This document shows, piece after piece, positions 40,092 to 50,544 of a DNA stretch of 64,000 nt (position 1 is its first letter; each line of letters starts with the position of its first letter). The notes beneath the pieces are model-generated. The model did not search any database and was not told where the DNA came from. It was given only the letters and a program-made list of their open reading frames with translations. Source of the DNA: Lysobacteraceae bacterium NML08-0793. GTDB lineage: Bacteria; Pseudomonadota; Gammaproteobacteria; Xanthomonadales; Xanthomonadaceae. Position numbers and translations under genes: made by a program. The stretch spans positions 124,001 to 188,000 of the forward strand of contig NWQR01000001.1 in NCBI GenBank assembly GCA_002798275.1, written 5' to 3'.

Positions 40092-40790
40092 TCATGGTTT
40101 TGCTGACTGCCAAGGCCGCTGGCTGCGGCCAAAAATCACCCAGTAGCTGCCCACCACCCAGGCAATCGCCGCCATCCAACCCGCCAAGATATCGCTGGGA
40201 TAGTGCACGCCCAGATAGATGCGTGAAATCCCCACCATCGGCACGAAAACCAGCATCAGTGCCATCACCGGCCAGCGCGCACGGGTACGCCAGGCAAGCA
40301 GCACCCATACCGCGGCCAGTGCCATCGACCCCATCGCGTGCCCACTGGGAAAGCTGTAAGTCGCCTCCGGCGCGATAGAAGTCCACAGTGTCGGACGTGG
40401 ACGAGCAAAGTAATGTTTGGCAGCAACATTCAGCAATGCCGCGCCTGCCAGCGACAAACCGGCAAACCAGCCTTCCGGCCAGCAGCGCCGCCATGCCAGC
40501 AGCATGACCCAAAGCACATCCACCGGCACTACGCCGTATTGGTAGCCGATGGCGGAAAAAAACAACATCAGCGCATCCAGTGCCGGGGCATGGTGCGCCT
40601 CCATCCAGAGCAGGATTGGCAGGTCGAACGGGATGATTTCACCGTTGTAGATACTTTCTGCCAACTCGCCAAACCCCCACAGAGGCAGCACGATGGCGGC
40701 AAACAGCAGCGCTTGGCGCAGACCGTGCTGGCGCAGCTCCTGTCCGGCAAAGTGCAGCGATTGTTTCAGCCGCTCGGCAAGCATTTTCAT
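40092..40790 (-). CDS. PAP2-family membrane phosphatase
   Basis: The 232-residue protein has about five to six transmembrane helices and the three PAP2 motifs: [15 protein letters not shown] and [12 protein letters not shown] (catalytic His). Such enzymes remove phosphate from phosphatidic acid, phosphatidylglycerophosphate or undecaprenyl pyrophosphate. The substrate is not determined. Its ATG overlaps the ispG stop by 4 nt, so the two are coupled, which weakly suggests an isoprenoid-diphosphate substrate. Confidence 0.9.
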   Translation of the reverse strand: MKMLAERLKQSLHFAGQELRQHGLRQALLFAAIVLPLWGFGELAESIYNGEIIPFDLPILLWMEAHHAPALDALMLFFSAIGYQYGVVPVDVLWVMLLAWRRCWPEGWFAGLSLAGAALLNVAAKHYFARPRPTLWTSIAPEATYSFPSGHAMGSMALAAVWVLLAWRTRARWPVMALMLVFVPMVGISRIYLGVHYPSDILAGWMAAIAWVVGSYWVIFGRSQRPWQSAKP

Positions 40791-42037
40791 GCCTGCCGGC
40801 TGTAATGCCGATCTACATAGTCATCAATCAGAGCGATGAACTCGTCAGCGATGTTCTCGCCGCGCAGGGTAACGGCTTTTTCGCCATCGATGAAGACTGG
40901 CGCCGAGGGTGCTTCGCCGGTGCCCGGCAGCGAAATGCCGATGTTGGCGTGGCGTGATTCGCCAGGGCCATTCACCACGCAGCCCATCACCGCGAGCGTC
41001 ATGTTTTCCGCACCCGGCCGGGTGATTTTCCATTCCGACATTTTGCCGCGCACATGGGTTTGCACCACTTTGGCAAGCTCCTGGAAAAACTCGCTGGTGG
41101 TGCGGCCACAGCCGGGACAGGCGGTAACCATCGGCGTGAAGGCGCGCAGTCCCATGGTTTGCAAAAGCTCTTGGGCGACGATGACCTCTTGGGTGCGCGA
41201 TTGCCCCGGTTCTGGAGTCAGCGATATACGGATGGTGTCGCCAATGCCTTCTTGCAGCAAAACCGCCAGCGCCGCACTGGAAGCGACGATACCCTTGCTG
41301 CCAATACCGGCCTCGGTCAGCCCCAGATGCAGGGCGAAATCGCTGCGCCGCGCCATGTCCCGATATACCGCTATCAGCTCCTGTACCCCGCTGACCTTGG
41401 CGCTCAAGATGATTTGCTCACGCGCAAGCCCCAGCGCCACCGCGCGTTCGGCAGAATCCAGCGCGCTGCGAATCAGCGCCTCACGCAGCACCCGCCCGGC
41501 ATCCCAAGGTTCGGCGCGCTCAGCGTTTTCATCCATCAGGCGCGCAGCCAAGCTCTGGTCGAGCGAGCCCCAGTTGGCACCGATGCGTACCGGCTTGCGG
41601 TACTGAATGGCGAATTCAATCAGCTGCGCAAACTGGGTGTCTTTCTTTTTGCCAAAGCCGACATTACCGGGATTGATGCGGTATTTCGCTAGGCGCTCAG
41701 CACAGGCCGGCTCGTTCGCCAGCAAGGTATGGCCGTTGTAGTGAAAATCGCCAATCAGCGGCACCTCGATCCCCATCATCGCCAGCTTGTCGGCAATCCG
41801 CGGGATGGCCGCTGCCGATTCGGCATTGTTGACGGTCAGCCGCACCAGCTCCGAACCTGCCCGCCACAGCTGCGCTACTTGTTTTACGGTAGCGGCCACA
41901 TCGGCAGTATCGGTATTGGTCATCGACTGCACCACCACGGGCGCATCACCGCCCACGCGCACATTGCCAATCTGCACACTGCGCGTTGTGTGGCGGTGCA
42001 TCGGGCCAAAACGGGGAATCTGGGTCTGTTCATTCAT
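40787..42037 (-). CDS. ispG: 4-hydroxy-3-methylbut-2-en-1-yl diphosphate synthase
   Basis: The 416-residue [4Fe-4S] enzyme carries out the penultimate step of the MEP isoprenoid pathway. Motifs include [13 protein letters not shown], the [15 protein letters not shown] cluster ligands, a third Cys in [10 protein letters not shown] and [16 protein letters not shown] 42037 is used; a 9-residue upstream extension is not conserved. It is divergent from xseA. Confidence 0.96.
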   Translation of the reverse strand: MNEQTQIPRFGPMHRHTTRSVQIGNVRVGGDAPVVVQSMTNTDTADVAATVKQVAQLWRAGSELVRLTVNNAESAAAIPRIADKLAMMGIEVPLIGDFHYNGHTLLANEPACAERLAKYRINPGNVGFGKKKDTQFAQLIEFAIQYRKPVRIGANWGSLDQSLAARLMDENAERAEPWDAGRVLREALIRSALDSAERAVALGLAREQIILSAKVSGVQELIAVYRDMARRSDFALHLGLTEAGIGSKGIVASSAALAVLLQEGIGDTIRISLTPEPGQSRTQEVIVAQELLQTMGLRAFTPMVTACPGCGRTTSEFFQELAKVVQTHVRGKMSEWKITRPGAENMTLAVMGCVVNGPGESRHANIGISLPGTGEAPSAPVFIDGEKAVTLRGENIADEFIALIDDYVDRHYSRQA

Positions 42038-42081
42038 GCGCGCATTGTAATTAGTACGCCGCAAAACCGTATCCTTGTCAG

Positions 42082-43575
42082 ATGCGAACGCCCGATGCCA
42101 ACCAGATTCTCACCCCCTCCCAACTCAATGCGCTGGCGCGCGGGCTTCTGGAGGATGCTTTCCCAATGGTCTGGATTGAAGCCGAACTTGGCAGCGTGAC
42201 CCGGCCAAGCTCCGGGCATTGGTATTTCAGCCTGAAAGATGCCCACGCCCAGGTGCGCGCGGTGATGTTCCGTGGCCGCGCAGCCAGCCTGCGCTTTGCC
42301 CCGCGTGAGGGCCTGCGGGTATTGGCACGCGGCAAGCTCTCCCTGTACGAGCCGCGCGGCGATTACCAAATCATCATCGAGCAGATGGAAGAAGCTGGCG
42401 AAGGCGCCTTGCGCCGCGCCTTTGAGCAGCTGAAGGCAAAACTTGCCGCAGAAGGCCTGTTCGATGCCGAACGCAAACGCCCGCTGCCATTCCTGCCGCG
42501 CCGGGTCGGCGTGCTCACTTCGCCCAGCGGCGCGGTGATTCGCGATATTTGCTCGGTGCTCTCGCGCCGCTTCCCGCTGCTTGAAATCGAACTTCTTCCG
42601 GTGCCGGTACAGGGTGAAGGCGCAGCAGCACAAATCCGCCAGATGTTGCAACGCGCCTATGCCAGTGGCCGCTATGACCTGCTGCTGCTGGCGCGTGGCG
42701 GCGGCTCACTGGAAGACCTCTGGGCGTTCAATGACGAACAACTGGCCCGCACCATTGCCGCCTCCCCGGTGCCCATCGTCAGCGCCATCGGCCATGAAAC
42801 CGACTTCACCCTGGCCGATTTTGCCGCCGACCTGCGTGCACCCACCCCCTCTGCGGCGGCCGAGCTGATTGCCCCCGACCAACATGCCATCCGCCAGCGT
42901 CTTGCCCGTGCCCGACAGCATCTGCATGGCGAAGCCCGCCACCAATTGCGGAAAAACATCCAGCAGCTTGACCACACCCGTCTGCGTCTGGAAAACACCA
43001 GCCCGCGCACGCGCCTGCAACTTGCCCGGCTGCGCCAGCAGCAACTGCATCAGCGACTGGATCATGCCCTTTCCCGCCATCTGCAAACGGCCTTGCAGCG
43101 CACCCGTCAGGTGGCTGCGGCACTACGCGCTCAAACGCCCGAACGTCAATTCGCCGCGCTGCGGCAACGACAGCAGGCGGTCGGCCATCGCCTGCATGCG
43201 GCTTGGCAACAGCAACTGCAAAAAGCGCAGCAACGCAGCCAGTACGCCGGACAGCGCCTGTATATCCAACATCCGCACAAACGCCTGCAACTCCTGCAAC
43301 AACGTCTTACCCGGCTGGCAGCCCGGCCACAAACGGCCATCCAGCAACAACTGCGCCTGCAACAGAAAAACCTGCACGGCATGGCGCGCGCGCTCCATGC
43401 CGTCAGCCCGCTGGCCACACTCGCACGCGGCTACAGCATTCTGCAAACCGAAGATGGCCGGGTGCTGCGCAGCGCCCGCGCCGCGCAACCGGGTGATGCC
43501 CTCACTGCGCGCCTGCATGATGGCGAATTGCACGTTCTGGTCAGCGCCCCAAATCCTGCGGATAGTGCTTCATGA
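42082..43575 (+). CDS. xseA: Exodeoxyribonuclease VII large subunit
   Basis: The 497-residue nuclease subunit degrades single-stranded DNA. An N-terminal OB fold ([30 protein letters not shown]) is followed by the catalytic domain with [34 protein letters not shown] and [29 protein letters not shown] long Gln/Arg/His-rich coiled coil and a C-terminal beta cap with LARGYSIL complete it. The small subunit xseB is not in this window. Confidence 0.97.
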   Translation: MRTPDANQILTPSQLNALARGLLEDAFPMVWIEAELGSVTRPSSGHWYFSLKDAHAQVRAVMFRGRAASLRFAPREGLRVLARGKLSLYEPRGDYQIIIEQMEEAGEGALRRAFEQLKAKLAAEGLFDAERKRPLPFLPRRVGVLTSPSGAVIRDICSVLSRRFPLLEIELLPVPVQGEGAAAQIRQMLQRAYASGRYDLLLLARGGGSLEDLWAFNDEQLARTIAASPVPIVSAIGHETDFTLADFAADLRAPTPSAAAELIAPDQHAIRQRLARARQHLHGEARHQLRKNIQQLDHTRLRLENTSPRTRLQLARLRQQQLHQRLDHALSRHLQTALQRTRQVAAALRAQTPERQFAALRQRQQAVGHRLHAAWQQQLQKAQQRSQYAGQRLYIQHPHKRLQLLQQRLTRLAARPQTAIQQQLRLQQKNLHGMARALHAVSPLATLARGYSILQTEDGRVLRSARAAQPGDALTARLHDGELHVLVSAPNPADSAS

Positions 43576-44441
43576 AGCTCATCAAATCCTTTAATGAACT
43601 CTTGGCATTGCTGCCGGAACTAGCTGATGAGGCCCAGGTGTGGCTGCCTGCCAAGCTGGCTGAAACCCTCCCTGACCAGCCGGAAGCCCTGCTGACTTCC
43701 CTCAGCCATCTGCTACTCAGTGCTCCGGGCAACCCAGTGCGCGATGGCTATGTGAACTGGCTGGATATCGCGCAGTTGAGAAGCATCATGGCAAAAGCCA
43801 CGGACACATCCGTTGGTGACACCTTGTGCGCTTATTTTGGTCGTGCAAAACCCTGCCTTGAGCTTCAACAACCGCCACCCGCCGTTGTTTGGCCCAACTT
43901 GCCTGACAACGCTGCACGGCTTGAGTGGTACCGGCAGTGCATCGCCGCCTATGCTGAAACACTTCATAGCATCAGCTGCGAGCCTTTAAGCCTGTTTGAG
44001 CTTGACCAGCTGGAGCAAGCCTTGGGCTGTGCGCTGCCAACACTGTTGCGCGAGTATCTACACCAGCTTGGCTATCTCAATCTTGCCGAGACCCTGATAG
44101 TGCCGGAGCCTTTGCTCGATTTTTACCCCGGCATTGAAGACATTCTGGAAGACCTTCCCGCAGATGAGGCTATCGGTGAACGCGCCGTAGTTGAATCCTT
44201 GGTAGCCTTTGGGGATTACCTTGGCAATGGCAATGCTTGGTGCTTTCACCGCGAAACAGGCGCCGTCTGGTACTTCGACCACGACAGCCCACCCCATTGG
44301 CAGCCGATGTTCCCGCGCATCGAAGATTACCTCGACAGTTTGATGCTGCTCAGCCTGATGCAAGGCGTGGACGACGATATTGACGAAAACCTGTTCAGAC
44401 AGCGCTTTGGCGATGCTCTGATTGAAAAATGGATGTACTGA
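43572..44441 (+). CDS. SMI1/KNR4 (SUKH)-like protein
   Basis: The 289-residue protein overlaps xseA by 4 nt. Its C-terminal half looks like a SUKH domain: [26 protein letters not shown], then a hydrophobic sheet and [35 protein letters not shown] proteins are often immunity proteins against nuclease or deaminase toxins, but also occur as cytoplasmic adaptors. No toxin gene is adjacent. The N-terminal 130 residues are not recognised. The assignment is by motif and needs a profile search. Confidence 0.65.
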   Translation: MKLIKSFNELLALLPELADEAQVWLPAKLAETLPDQPEALLTSLSHLLLSAPGNPVRDGYVNWLDIAQLRSIMAKATDTSVGDTLCAYFGRAKPCLELQQPPPAVVWPNLPDNAARLEWYRQCIAAYAETLHSISCEPLSLFELDQLEQALGCALPTLLREYLHQLGYLNLAETLIVPEPLLDFYPGIEDILEDLPADEAIGERAVVESLVAFGDYLGNGNAWCFHRETGAVWYFDHDSPPHWQPMFPRIEDYLDSLMLLSLMQGVDDDIDENLFRQRFGDALIEKWMY

Positions 44442-44442
44442 C

Positions 44443-45870
44443 ATGCTCGCCCCGCACTACCCGCTTTATCTTGCCAACCGTCCGCACACAACTACGGCTC
44501 GGCTGGATGTAACCGACAAATACAGTGGCGATATCGCCACGCAAGCCAGTCTTGCCGATGCCGCCATCATCGAGCGCGCGATTGCCGCAGGCGTTGCAGC
44601 GCGAAGCGCGATGGCGCAACTCCCCGCCGATGTCCGCCGCGATGTCTTGCTGCATTGCATACAGCGCTTCGAGGCACGCCATGAAGAACTGGCGCAGGTG
44701 TTGTGTATCGAAGCTGGAAAACCCATCCGCGATGCACGCGGCGAAGTCAACCGTCTTGTCGATACCTTCCGCATCGCCGCCGAAGAAGCCACGCGCATCA
44801 ATGGGCAAACCTTGGAGTTGGCCGTCTCTGCACGCAGCCGTGGCTATCGCGGCTTTACCCGGCAGGTGCCAGTGGGTTTGTGCAGCTTTATCACCCCGTT
44901 CAATTTCCCGCTGAATCTGGTCGCCCACAAAGTGGCACCGGCGATTGCCGCAGGCTGTCCATTCATACTGAAGCCCTCCAGCAAAACCCCGCTGGGCGCC
45001 CTCATCATCGGCGAGATTCTGGCCGAAACGGCACTGCCCGAAGGCGCGTTCTCCATCTTGCCGATGACCGACCAAGACGCTTCGCCGCTGGTGGAAGACC
45101 CGCGCATCGCGTTGTTTTCGTTCACCGGCGGCGCGATTGGCTGGGCGCTGAAGGCGCGTGCCGGACGCAAGAAAGTCACGTTGGAGCTGGGCGGCAATGC
45201 CGCCTGCATCGTCGATGCCGAACCCGGTGCCAGCCTTGAACATATCGCCGAACGCTTGCTGTTTGGCGGCTTCTACCAAAGCGGGCAAAGCTGCATCAGC
45301 GTGCAACGGGTACTGATTCACCAAAGCCACTATCCGGCGCTGAAAGCCTTGTTGTGCGAGCGCGTGGCAGCCCTCAAGGCTGGTGATCCGCATCAGGAAG
45401 ACACCTTCATTGGCCCGGTGATTGACCAAGCCGCCGCCGAACGCATTGAAAACCAGGTGGCCGAGGCGCTCCAGCACGGCGCCACACGCCTGTACGGCGC
45501 GGCAAGGCAAGGGAATCTCTTGCCCCCGCAACTTCTGGAAAACGTCCCCGCGCATCTGCCGCTGTACCAGCAGGAAGTGTTCGGGCCGGTGATGCTGCTG
45601 GAAGCCTTCGACGATTTTGACGATGCCCTTGCCCGCGTCAACGCCAGCGATTACGGCCTGCAAGCGGGTGTGTTCACCGGCCGCCTCGACCATAGTCTGC
45701 GCGCCTGGGATCAGCTGGAAGTGGGCGGCGTCATCATTGGCGATGTGCCCAGCTTTCGCGTGGACAACATGCCCTATGGGGGCGTGAAAGCCTCCGGCAT
45801 TGGCCGCGAAGGGGTGCGCTCTGCAATCTTGGACATGAGCGAAGAACGCCTGATGGTGCTGCGCGGCTGA
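44443..45870 (+). CDS. Aldehyde dehydrogenase family protein
   Basis: The 475-residue NAD(P)-dependent enzyme oxidises an aldehyde to an acid. It shows FITPFNFPLNLVAHKVAPAI, the cofactor loop FTGGAIGW, the general base in TLELGGNA and the catalytic Cys in YQSGQSCISVQR. The C-terminal FGPVMLLEAF and PYGGVKASGIGREG are standard. The overall pattern is closest to the lactaldehyde/non-phosphorylating GAPDH branch, but the substrate is not certain. The ATG at 44443 follows the SUKH-like gene directly. Confidence 0.93.
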   Translation: MLAPHYPLYLANRPHTTTARLDVTDKYSGDIATQASLADAAIIERAIAAGVAARSAMAQLPADVRRDVLLHCIQRFEARHEELAQVLCIEAGKPIRDARGEVNRLVDTFRIAAEEATRINGQTLELAVSARSRGYRGFTRQVPVGLCSFITPFNFPLNLVAHKVAPAIAAGCPFILKPSSKTPLGALIIGEILAETALPEGAFSILPMTDQDASPLVEDPRIALFSFTGGAIGWALKARAGRKKVTLELGGNAACIVDAEPGASLEHIAERLLFGGFYQSGQSCISVQRVLIHQSHYPALKALLCERVAALKAGDPHQEDTFIGPVIDQAAAERIENQVAEALQHGATRLYGAARQGNLLPPQLLENVPAHLPLYQQEVFGPVMLLEAFDDFDDALARVNASDYGLQAGVFTGRLDHSLRAWDQLEVGGVIIGDVPSFRVDNMPYGGVKASGIGREGVRSAILDMSEERLMVLRG

Positions 45871-45947
45871 AATTTTTTTGCAGCCGTCCAACCCCGTTTT
45901 CGCGCCTTGTGCGTTTGAGATGACAGACCCCTCAACCGGAGCTTGTC

Positions 45948-47678
45948 ATGTCGCATATTTCCCCGTCGCTTTCTCTCCTTTCCTTGGCCGTCGGCCTAGC
46001 ATTCATGCCGAGCGCCCAAGCGCTGAGCCTTGCTAAGCAAAATACTTTGGACTGCGCCGCGCTTGGGCAATTTGATGCTTCAGTGGACAGCATCGTGGTC
46101 AGCGGCTCGCGCCTGCGGGAAATGGGCGGCGCTATTGCCAAGGTCGCGGCGATAGCCGCAAACGAAAACGCAATCCCAGCTTCCAGCCCCCCACCCGCCC
46201 CACCCGCCCCGCATTTGCTCTTGGTCAAGCCCAGTCATGGCCAGCCGGTTACCAGGCCGCCTGGGCGTTTTCAGCCGATGGTGAATACCGAGCGTTACGG
46301 GCATTACGATGACAACCCAGTCAAGCGCGCGCGGGAAAACCCGCTTTCGACTTTTTCGGTGGATGTGGATACCGGCAGCTACACCAATGTGCGGCGCATG
46401 TTGAACCAGAACCTGCGCCCGCCTGCTGATGCGGTACGCGCCGAGGAGTTCATCAATTATTTCGATTACGGTCTTGCCAAACCACATCGCCAGAACGAGC
46501 CACTGCGGGTGGAAACCGAGCTTGCCCAAAGCCCGTGGAACAGTCAGCGTCAACTGCTGCGCATCGCCATGACCGGCTACACCCCGGCGCAAATACCGGC
46601 AGCCAACCTGGTATTTCTGGTGGATACCTCCGGCTCCATGGCCAGCAGCGACAAACTGCCACTGGTGCGTCAAGCCATTTGCCAAATGCTGCCGCAGCTG
46701 CGTGCCGAAGACCGCATCAGCATCGTGACCTATGCCGGCGATGCCGGGCTGCATCTGCCACCGACGCCGGGTAACCAATCACACACCATTTACCAAGCCC
46801 TGAAAACCCTAGGTGCCAGCGGCAGCACCCACGGCAGCGCCGGGATTCAGATGGCCTATGAGCAAGCCCGCAAAAGTTTCATCCGTGGCGGCGTGAACCG
46901 CGTGCTGCTGGCGACCGATGGCGATTTCAATGTCGGTACGGTCAACCAAAATGCGCTGGAAACCCTGGTAGCCGACCAGCGCAAGCATGGCATCGCGCTC
47001 ACCACGCTTGGCGTGGGGCGCGGCAATTACAACGAGCATCTGGCCGAGCGTCTGGCCGATGTGGGCGATGGCAATTACAGCTATCTGGACAGTCTGGCCG
47101 AAGCGCATCGGGTGCTGGTGAAGAACATGCGCAGCACGCTCTTGACCATTGCCCAGGACGTAAAGCTGCAAGTGGAGTTCAACCCCGCACAAGTTGCCGA
47201 ATATCGCCTGATTGGCTATGAAAACCGCACGCTGCGCGATGAGGACTTCCAGAACGACCGCGTCGATGCAGGCGATGTGGGTGCCGGTCACCAAGTTACC
47301 GCCTTGTATGAAATCACCCGCACCGGCTCTGCCGGCACGCAGTTGCCGACGCTGCGCTATCAGAAACAGCCGACGAGCAATGGCGATGGACAAGGCGAAA
47401 TCGCCACTGTCAGCCTGCGCTACAAACTGCCAGGACACAGCCAAAGCCAGTTGCGCCAGGTGCGCATCGAAAATCGCGTACAGCGTGCCAGCCCGGCCAT
47501 GAACCTAGCCGCTTCTGCCGCAGCCTTTGCCGATGCCCTGCGCGGCGGTCAGCGTATCGGCATGCCGCTTGCCGATATCGCCCGCCTTGCCCGGCAAGGC
47601 GGCAGTGATAGCGACGGCCAGCGCGGCGAGTTCGTGCAACTGATTGGCAAGGCCGAACGCCTGATCGACGGTGATTGA
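45948..47678 (+). CDS. Exported von Willebrand factor A protein (YfbK-like, DUF3520)
   Basis: The 576-residue protein has a signal peptide (ending PSAQA), then a short segment with DSIVVSGSR (residues 47-55). The vWF_A N-terminal domain contains NPLSTFSVDVDTGSYTNVRRML. A VWA domain has the metal site DTSGS in FLVDTSGSMASSD, and a C-terminal DUF3520 domain contains YEITRTGS. ACCGGAG lies 7 nt before the ATG. It precedes a sigma factor and a membrane protein, a set found together in Xanthomonadaceae. The function is unknown; metal-dependent protein binding in the envelope is likely. Confidence 0.88.
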   Translation: MSHISPSLSLLSLAVGLAFMPSAQALSLAKQNTLDCAALGQFDASVDSIVVSGSRLREMGGAIAKVAAIAANENAIPASSPPPAPPAPHLLLVKPSHGQPVTRPPGRFQPMVNTERYGHYDDNPVKRARENPLSTFSVDVDTGSYTNVRRMLNQNLRPPADAVRAEEFINYFDYGLAKPHRQNEPLRVETELAQSPWNSQRQLLRIAMTGYTPAQIPAANLVFLVDTSGSMASSDKLPLVRQAICQMLPQLRAEDRISIVTYAGDAGLHLPPTPGNQSHTIYQALKTLGASGSTHGSAGIQMAYEQARKSFIRGGVNRVLLATDGDFNVGTVNQNALETLVADQRKHGIALTTLGVGRGNYNEHLAERLADVGDGNYSYLDSLAEAHRVLVKNMRSTLLTIAQDVKLQVEFNPAQVAEYRLIGYENRTLRDEDFQNDRVDAGDVGAGHQVTALYEITRTGSAGTQLPTLRYQKQPTSNGDGQGEIATVSLRYKLPGHSQSQLRQVRIENRVQRASPAMNLAASAAAFADALRGGQRIGMPLADIARLARQGGSDSDGQRGEFVQLIGKAERLIDGD

Positions 47679-47752
47679 CGCATATGCCCGCTGCCCCGGC
47701 CCTTGTCTGGATTTCCCGCCCAGCCGGGGCGGCGGGCTTTAGACTATGGCGC

Positions 47753-48322
47753 ATGGACAGCCCCATCGCCCAAGACACCGCACAACCGGATGACCAGCAA
47801 TTGATGTTGGCCTATGCCGCAGGCGATGAAAACGCATTCGCCACGCTCTATGGCCGCCACCGCGTGCCGCTGTATCGCTTTTTGCTGCGCCATCTGCGCA
47901 ATGAAGCGCTGGCCGACGAGTTGTTTCAGGATATCTGGCAAAAAATCATCAGCGCCCGTCTTGACTGGAAACCCGATGCGCCATTTCACGCTTGGCTGTA
48001 CCGCATCGCCCATAACCGCCTGAACGATTATTGGCGCGCGCAAAAACATCGCCCGGCCGCCCCGGAAGATGCCGATGCGCGCATCGCCAGCCTGCGCGAT
48101 GACAACAACCCCGAGCGTGAACTTTCCGAATTTGAAGAGCGCCGCCGCCTGCAACGGGCGCTGGAAGATTTGCCCGACGAGCAGCGCACCGTGCTGCTGC
48201 TGCGCTTGGAGCATGAAATGACCCTGGAAGAAATTGGCGAAGTCACCGGCCATGGACGGGAAACGGTGAAATCACGGCTGCGCTATGCGATGGACAAACT
48301 ACGCGCGAGGTTGAAGCCATGA
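47753..48322 (+). CDS. ECF-type RNA polymerase sigma factor
   Basis: The 189-residue sigma factor has region 2 (ENAFATLYGRHRVPLYRFLLRHL, ADELFQDIWQKII, FHAWLYRIAHNRLNDYWR) and region 4 (LPDEQRTVLLLRLEHEMTLEEIGEVTGHGRETVKSRLRYAM). It overlaps the next gene, which has the layout of a membrane-bound partner, by 4 nt. ATG 47753 gives the normal start; a frame extending to 47675 has no homologous residues. Its targets are unknown; the VWA gene upstream is one candidate. Confidence 0.93.
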   Translation: MDSPIAQDTAQPDDQQLMLAYAAGDENAFATLYGRHRVPLYRFLLRHLRNEALADELFQDIWQKIISARLDWKPDAPFHAWLYRIAHNRLNDYWRAQKHRPAAPEDADARIASLRDDNNPERELSEFEERRRLQRALEDLPDEQRTVLLLRLEHEMTLEEIGEVTGHGRETVKSRLRYAMDKLRARLKP

Positions 48323-49170
48323 CACGCCCCTCCCTCTCTTACGAAGAACGTGCGCTGGCAGACAAGCTCGCCCGCATCACCCCGCGTGCCGAGCCGTCCG
48401 CCGCGCTGGATGCCAAGATTCTGGCACTGGCCGCCCGCGCCCCGGCGGCCGCCACTGCGCCCGCGCAACGCAAGCCGCGCCGCTGGCTGCCACCACTGGC
48501 GCTGGCCGCATCACTGACACTGGTTGCAGGCTTCATCTGGCGCGTGCATCCGGTATTGAACCTAGAAGCACCAACGCAAGCGGCCATCAACGAAGCTGAT
48601 ATGGCCGCCAATCTGCCCCCGTCCCAAGAAGCAGCACAGCCAGCACAAACCTTTGCCGACACAGCGATAACCGCAGCGCCAGCTTCACCGGCAAGCAGCG
48701 CGGCTACGCCAGTCGCCGCCGCTGCACCATCGACAACGCCGCCCCCCGCCGCTGCGCCTGCTACCCCGCCCAAACCACAGGCCGTGATGGCCAAATCCCT
48801 CCCCAGTGCGGATGCACAGCAAAAATCGCAGGCAAGCGATAAGGCAAAACCCGTTGCAGCCATGGCAAGCCAGGCGGCACTGCGCAGTGCGGAAACCACC
48901 GACATGCCTGCTCCGCCGCCCGCAGCACCGCCTGCGCCTCCCGCCCCGGCCGCACGCATGTCGGCAGCGCCAGAGGCCGAGCGCGCCCAATCATTGGATA
49001 GCATCATGGTGGATGGCTCCCGCAACTTGCCTAGCGACGCGGAAATTACCCACATCCGTGCACTGCTGGCGCAAGGCGATACTCGCAAGGCACGTCGTGC
49101 GCTTAAAAAGCTCATGCGTCGCCATCCCGACATGGAAATCCCCGACGACCTCAAGCCTCTGCTGGACTGA
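48319..49170 (+). CDS. Membrane-anchored Ala/Pro-rich protein, probable anti-sigma partner
   Basis: The 283-residue protein has a short cytoplasmic N-terminus, one transmembrane helix (WLPPLALAASLTLVAGFIW, about residues 54-72) and a long Ala/Pro-rich periplasmic linker. A small basic C-terminal domain begins at DSIMVDGSRNLPSDAEI (from residue 227) and holds a helical segment (HIRALLAQGDTRKARRALKK). Position after a sigma gene with a 4-nt overlap suggests an anti-sigma role, but no zinc anti-sigma motif is present. Confidence 0.7.
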   Translation: MTRPSLSYEERALADKLARITPRAEPSAALDAKILALAARAPAAATAPAQRKPRRWLPPLALAASLTLVAGFIWRVHPVLNLEAPTQAAINEADMAANLPPSQEAAQPAQTFADTAITAAPASPASSAATPVAAAAPSTTPPPAAAPATPPKPQAVMAKSLPSADAQQKSQASDKAKPVAAMASQAALRSAETTDMPAPPPAAPPAPPAPAARMSAAPEAERAQSLDSIMVDGSRNLPSDAEITHIRALLAQGDTRKARRALKKLMRRHPDMEIPDDLKPLLD

Positions 49171-49173
49171 TTG

Positions 49174-49809
49174 ATGAACCGCCACCGTTTTCTTGCTCGT
49201 TTTTTCGCCCTTTCCGTCAGCCTGTTGCTGCTGGCCGCCTGCGGCAACAACCCGCCCAAACAAGCAGCACTGCCAAGCTCCGCCACCGTACTGGCGCTGG
49301 GCGACTCCCTGACCCAAGGCGTGGGCGCAGGACAAGGACAGGACTATCCCAGCCAACTGGCACAGATAACCGGGTGGAAAATCATCAATGGCGGTGTCTC
49401 CGGCGACACCTCCGCACAAGCCTTGGTGCGCTTGCCTGAACTACTCAAACAAAAACCAGATCTGGTATTGGTCGGCATCGGCGGCAATGATTTCCTGCGC
49501 CGCCTGCCAGAAGACCAGACCCGCGCCAATATCAGCCAAATTATCAGCACCACACAAGCCGAAAATATCCCGGTGGTGTTGATTGCCGTGCCCCAACTCA
49601 GCGTGGGAGCCTTGTTCGGCAACCTCTCGGACAGCCCGATTTATCAGGACCTTGCCAAGCAGCACCAAGTCCCACTGCTGGAAGAAACCTGGGCCGAAAT
49701 CCTCGGAGACAACAGCCTAAAGTCCGACCAAATCCATGCCAATGCCCAAGGCTATCGGCGCTTTGCCGAAAAAATGGCTGCGTTTTTGCAACACGAAGGC
49801 TTCCGCTGA
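49174..49809 (+). CDS. SGNH/GDSL lipoprotein esterase (TesA-like)
   Basis: The 211-residue lipoprotein (lipobox LLAAC) has SGNH blocks I (ALGDSLTQG, catalytic Ser), II (GGVSGDT), III (GIGGNDFL) and V (DQIHANAQGY, catalytic Asp-His). Relatives are TesA/arylesterases acting on thioesters or small esters. E. coli TesA is a soluble periplasmic enzyme; this one is predicted lipid-anchored. The start is ATG 49174; the TTG 3 nt earlier is also possible. Confidence 0.92.
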   Translation: MNRHRFLARFFALSVSLLLLAACGNNPPKQAALPSSATVLALGDSLTQGVGAGQGQDYPSQLAQITGWKIINGGVSGDTSAQALVRLPELLKQKPDLVLVGIGGNDFLRRLPEDQTRANISQIISTTQAENIPVVLIAVPQLSVGALFGNLSDSPIYQDLAKQHQVPLLEETWAEILGDNSLKSDQIHANAQGYRRFAEKMAAFLQHEGFR

Positions 49810-49840
49810 CACCTCCCCGCAAGCTGCCCAATGATGCCCA

Positions 49841-50452
49841 ATGGCTGATCCCATCACCCGCTACCGCACCATCGCCGCTCCTACCAGCGGTGAAATCAAA
49901 GACCGCGGCAGCCGCTTCATCGGCTACGCCTATCCAATAACCAATACCAACGCGCTGCGCGAACACCTGGATGCCCTGCGCGATGCCCATCCCAAAGCCT
50001 GCCACTGGTGCTATGCCTATCGCCTAGGCGCAGACGGCAGCCAATTTCGCGCCAATGACGACGGCGAACCCTCCGGCAGCGCCGGCCGCCCCATCCTTGG
50101 GCAAATTGATTCGGCCAGCCTGCGCGACGTACTGATTGTGGTAGTGCGTTACTTTGGCGGCACCCTGCTGGGCGTTCCCGGCCTGATAGCCGCCTACAAA
50201 GGCGCTGCCGCTGCTGCACTTGCCGCCGCGAACATCATTGAAAAAGAAGTTACCCAAACCCTCTGGCTGCGCTGCGACTACCCGCACCTGAGCGATGCCC
50301 TGCGCATTGCCAAACAACACCAAGCCGAAGTCTTGAGCCAAGAACTACAACTTGACTGCCAACTACACCTGCGCATCCCCCTGCAACACTACAACGACGC
50401 CATCCAAGCCTTTCAAAACACCCGTGTTATGCAGTTACAGGAAGATGGCTAA
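49841..50452 (+). CDS. yigZ: YigZ/IMPACT family protein
   Basis: The 203-residue protein has the UPF0029 N-terminal domain with DRGSRFIGYAYPI, ANDDGEPSGSAGRPIL and VVVRYFGGTLLGVPGLI, and a C-terminal DUF1949 ferredoxin-like domain. The family may regulate translation or bind nucleic acid; its role in bacteria is unsettled. It is the last plus-strand gene before the accessory island. Confidence 0.93.
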   Translation: MADPITRYRTIAAPTSGEIKDRGSRFIGYAYPITNTNALREHLDALRDAHPKACHWCYAYRLGADGSQFRANDDGEPSGSAGRPILGQIDSASLRDVLIVVVRYFGGTLLGVPGLIAAYKGAAAAALAAANIIEKEVTQTLWLRCDYPHLSDALRIAKQHQAEVLSQELQLDCQLHLRIPLQHYNDAIQAFQNTRVMQLQEDG

Positions 50453-50544
50453 AGCCGTGCAATGCAGCAGACCTTTGCCCAATACCACAACCGTACACAT
50501 AAACTGGAAGGCAAGCCTGACACCTTGCCCCTATAAAGCATCAG

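Noticed and set aside
44395-45891. 498-codon frame antisense to the aldehyde dehydrogenase
   Set aside because: The plus-strand gene has clear catalytic motifs; the antisense frame is a shadow.
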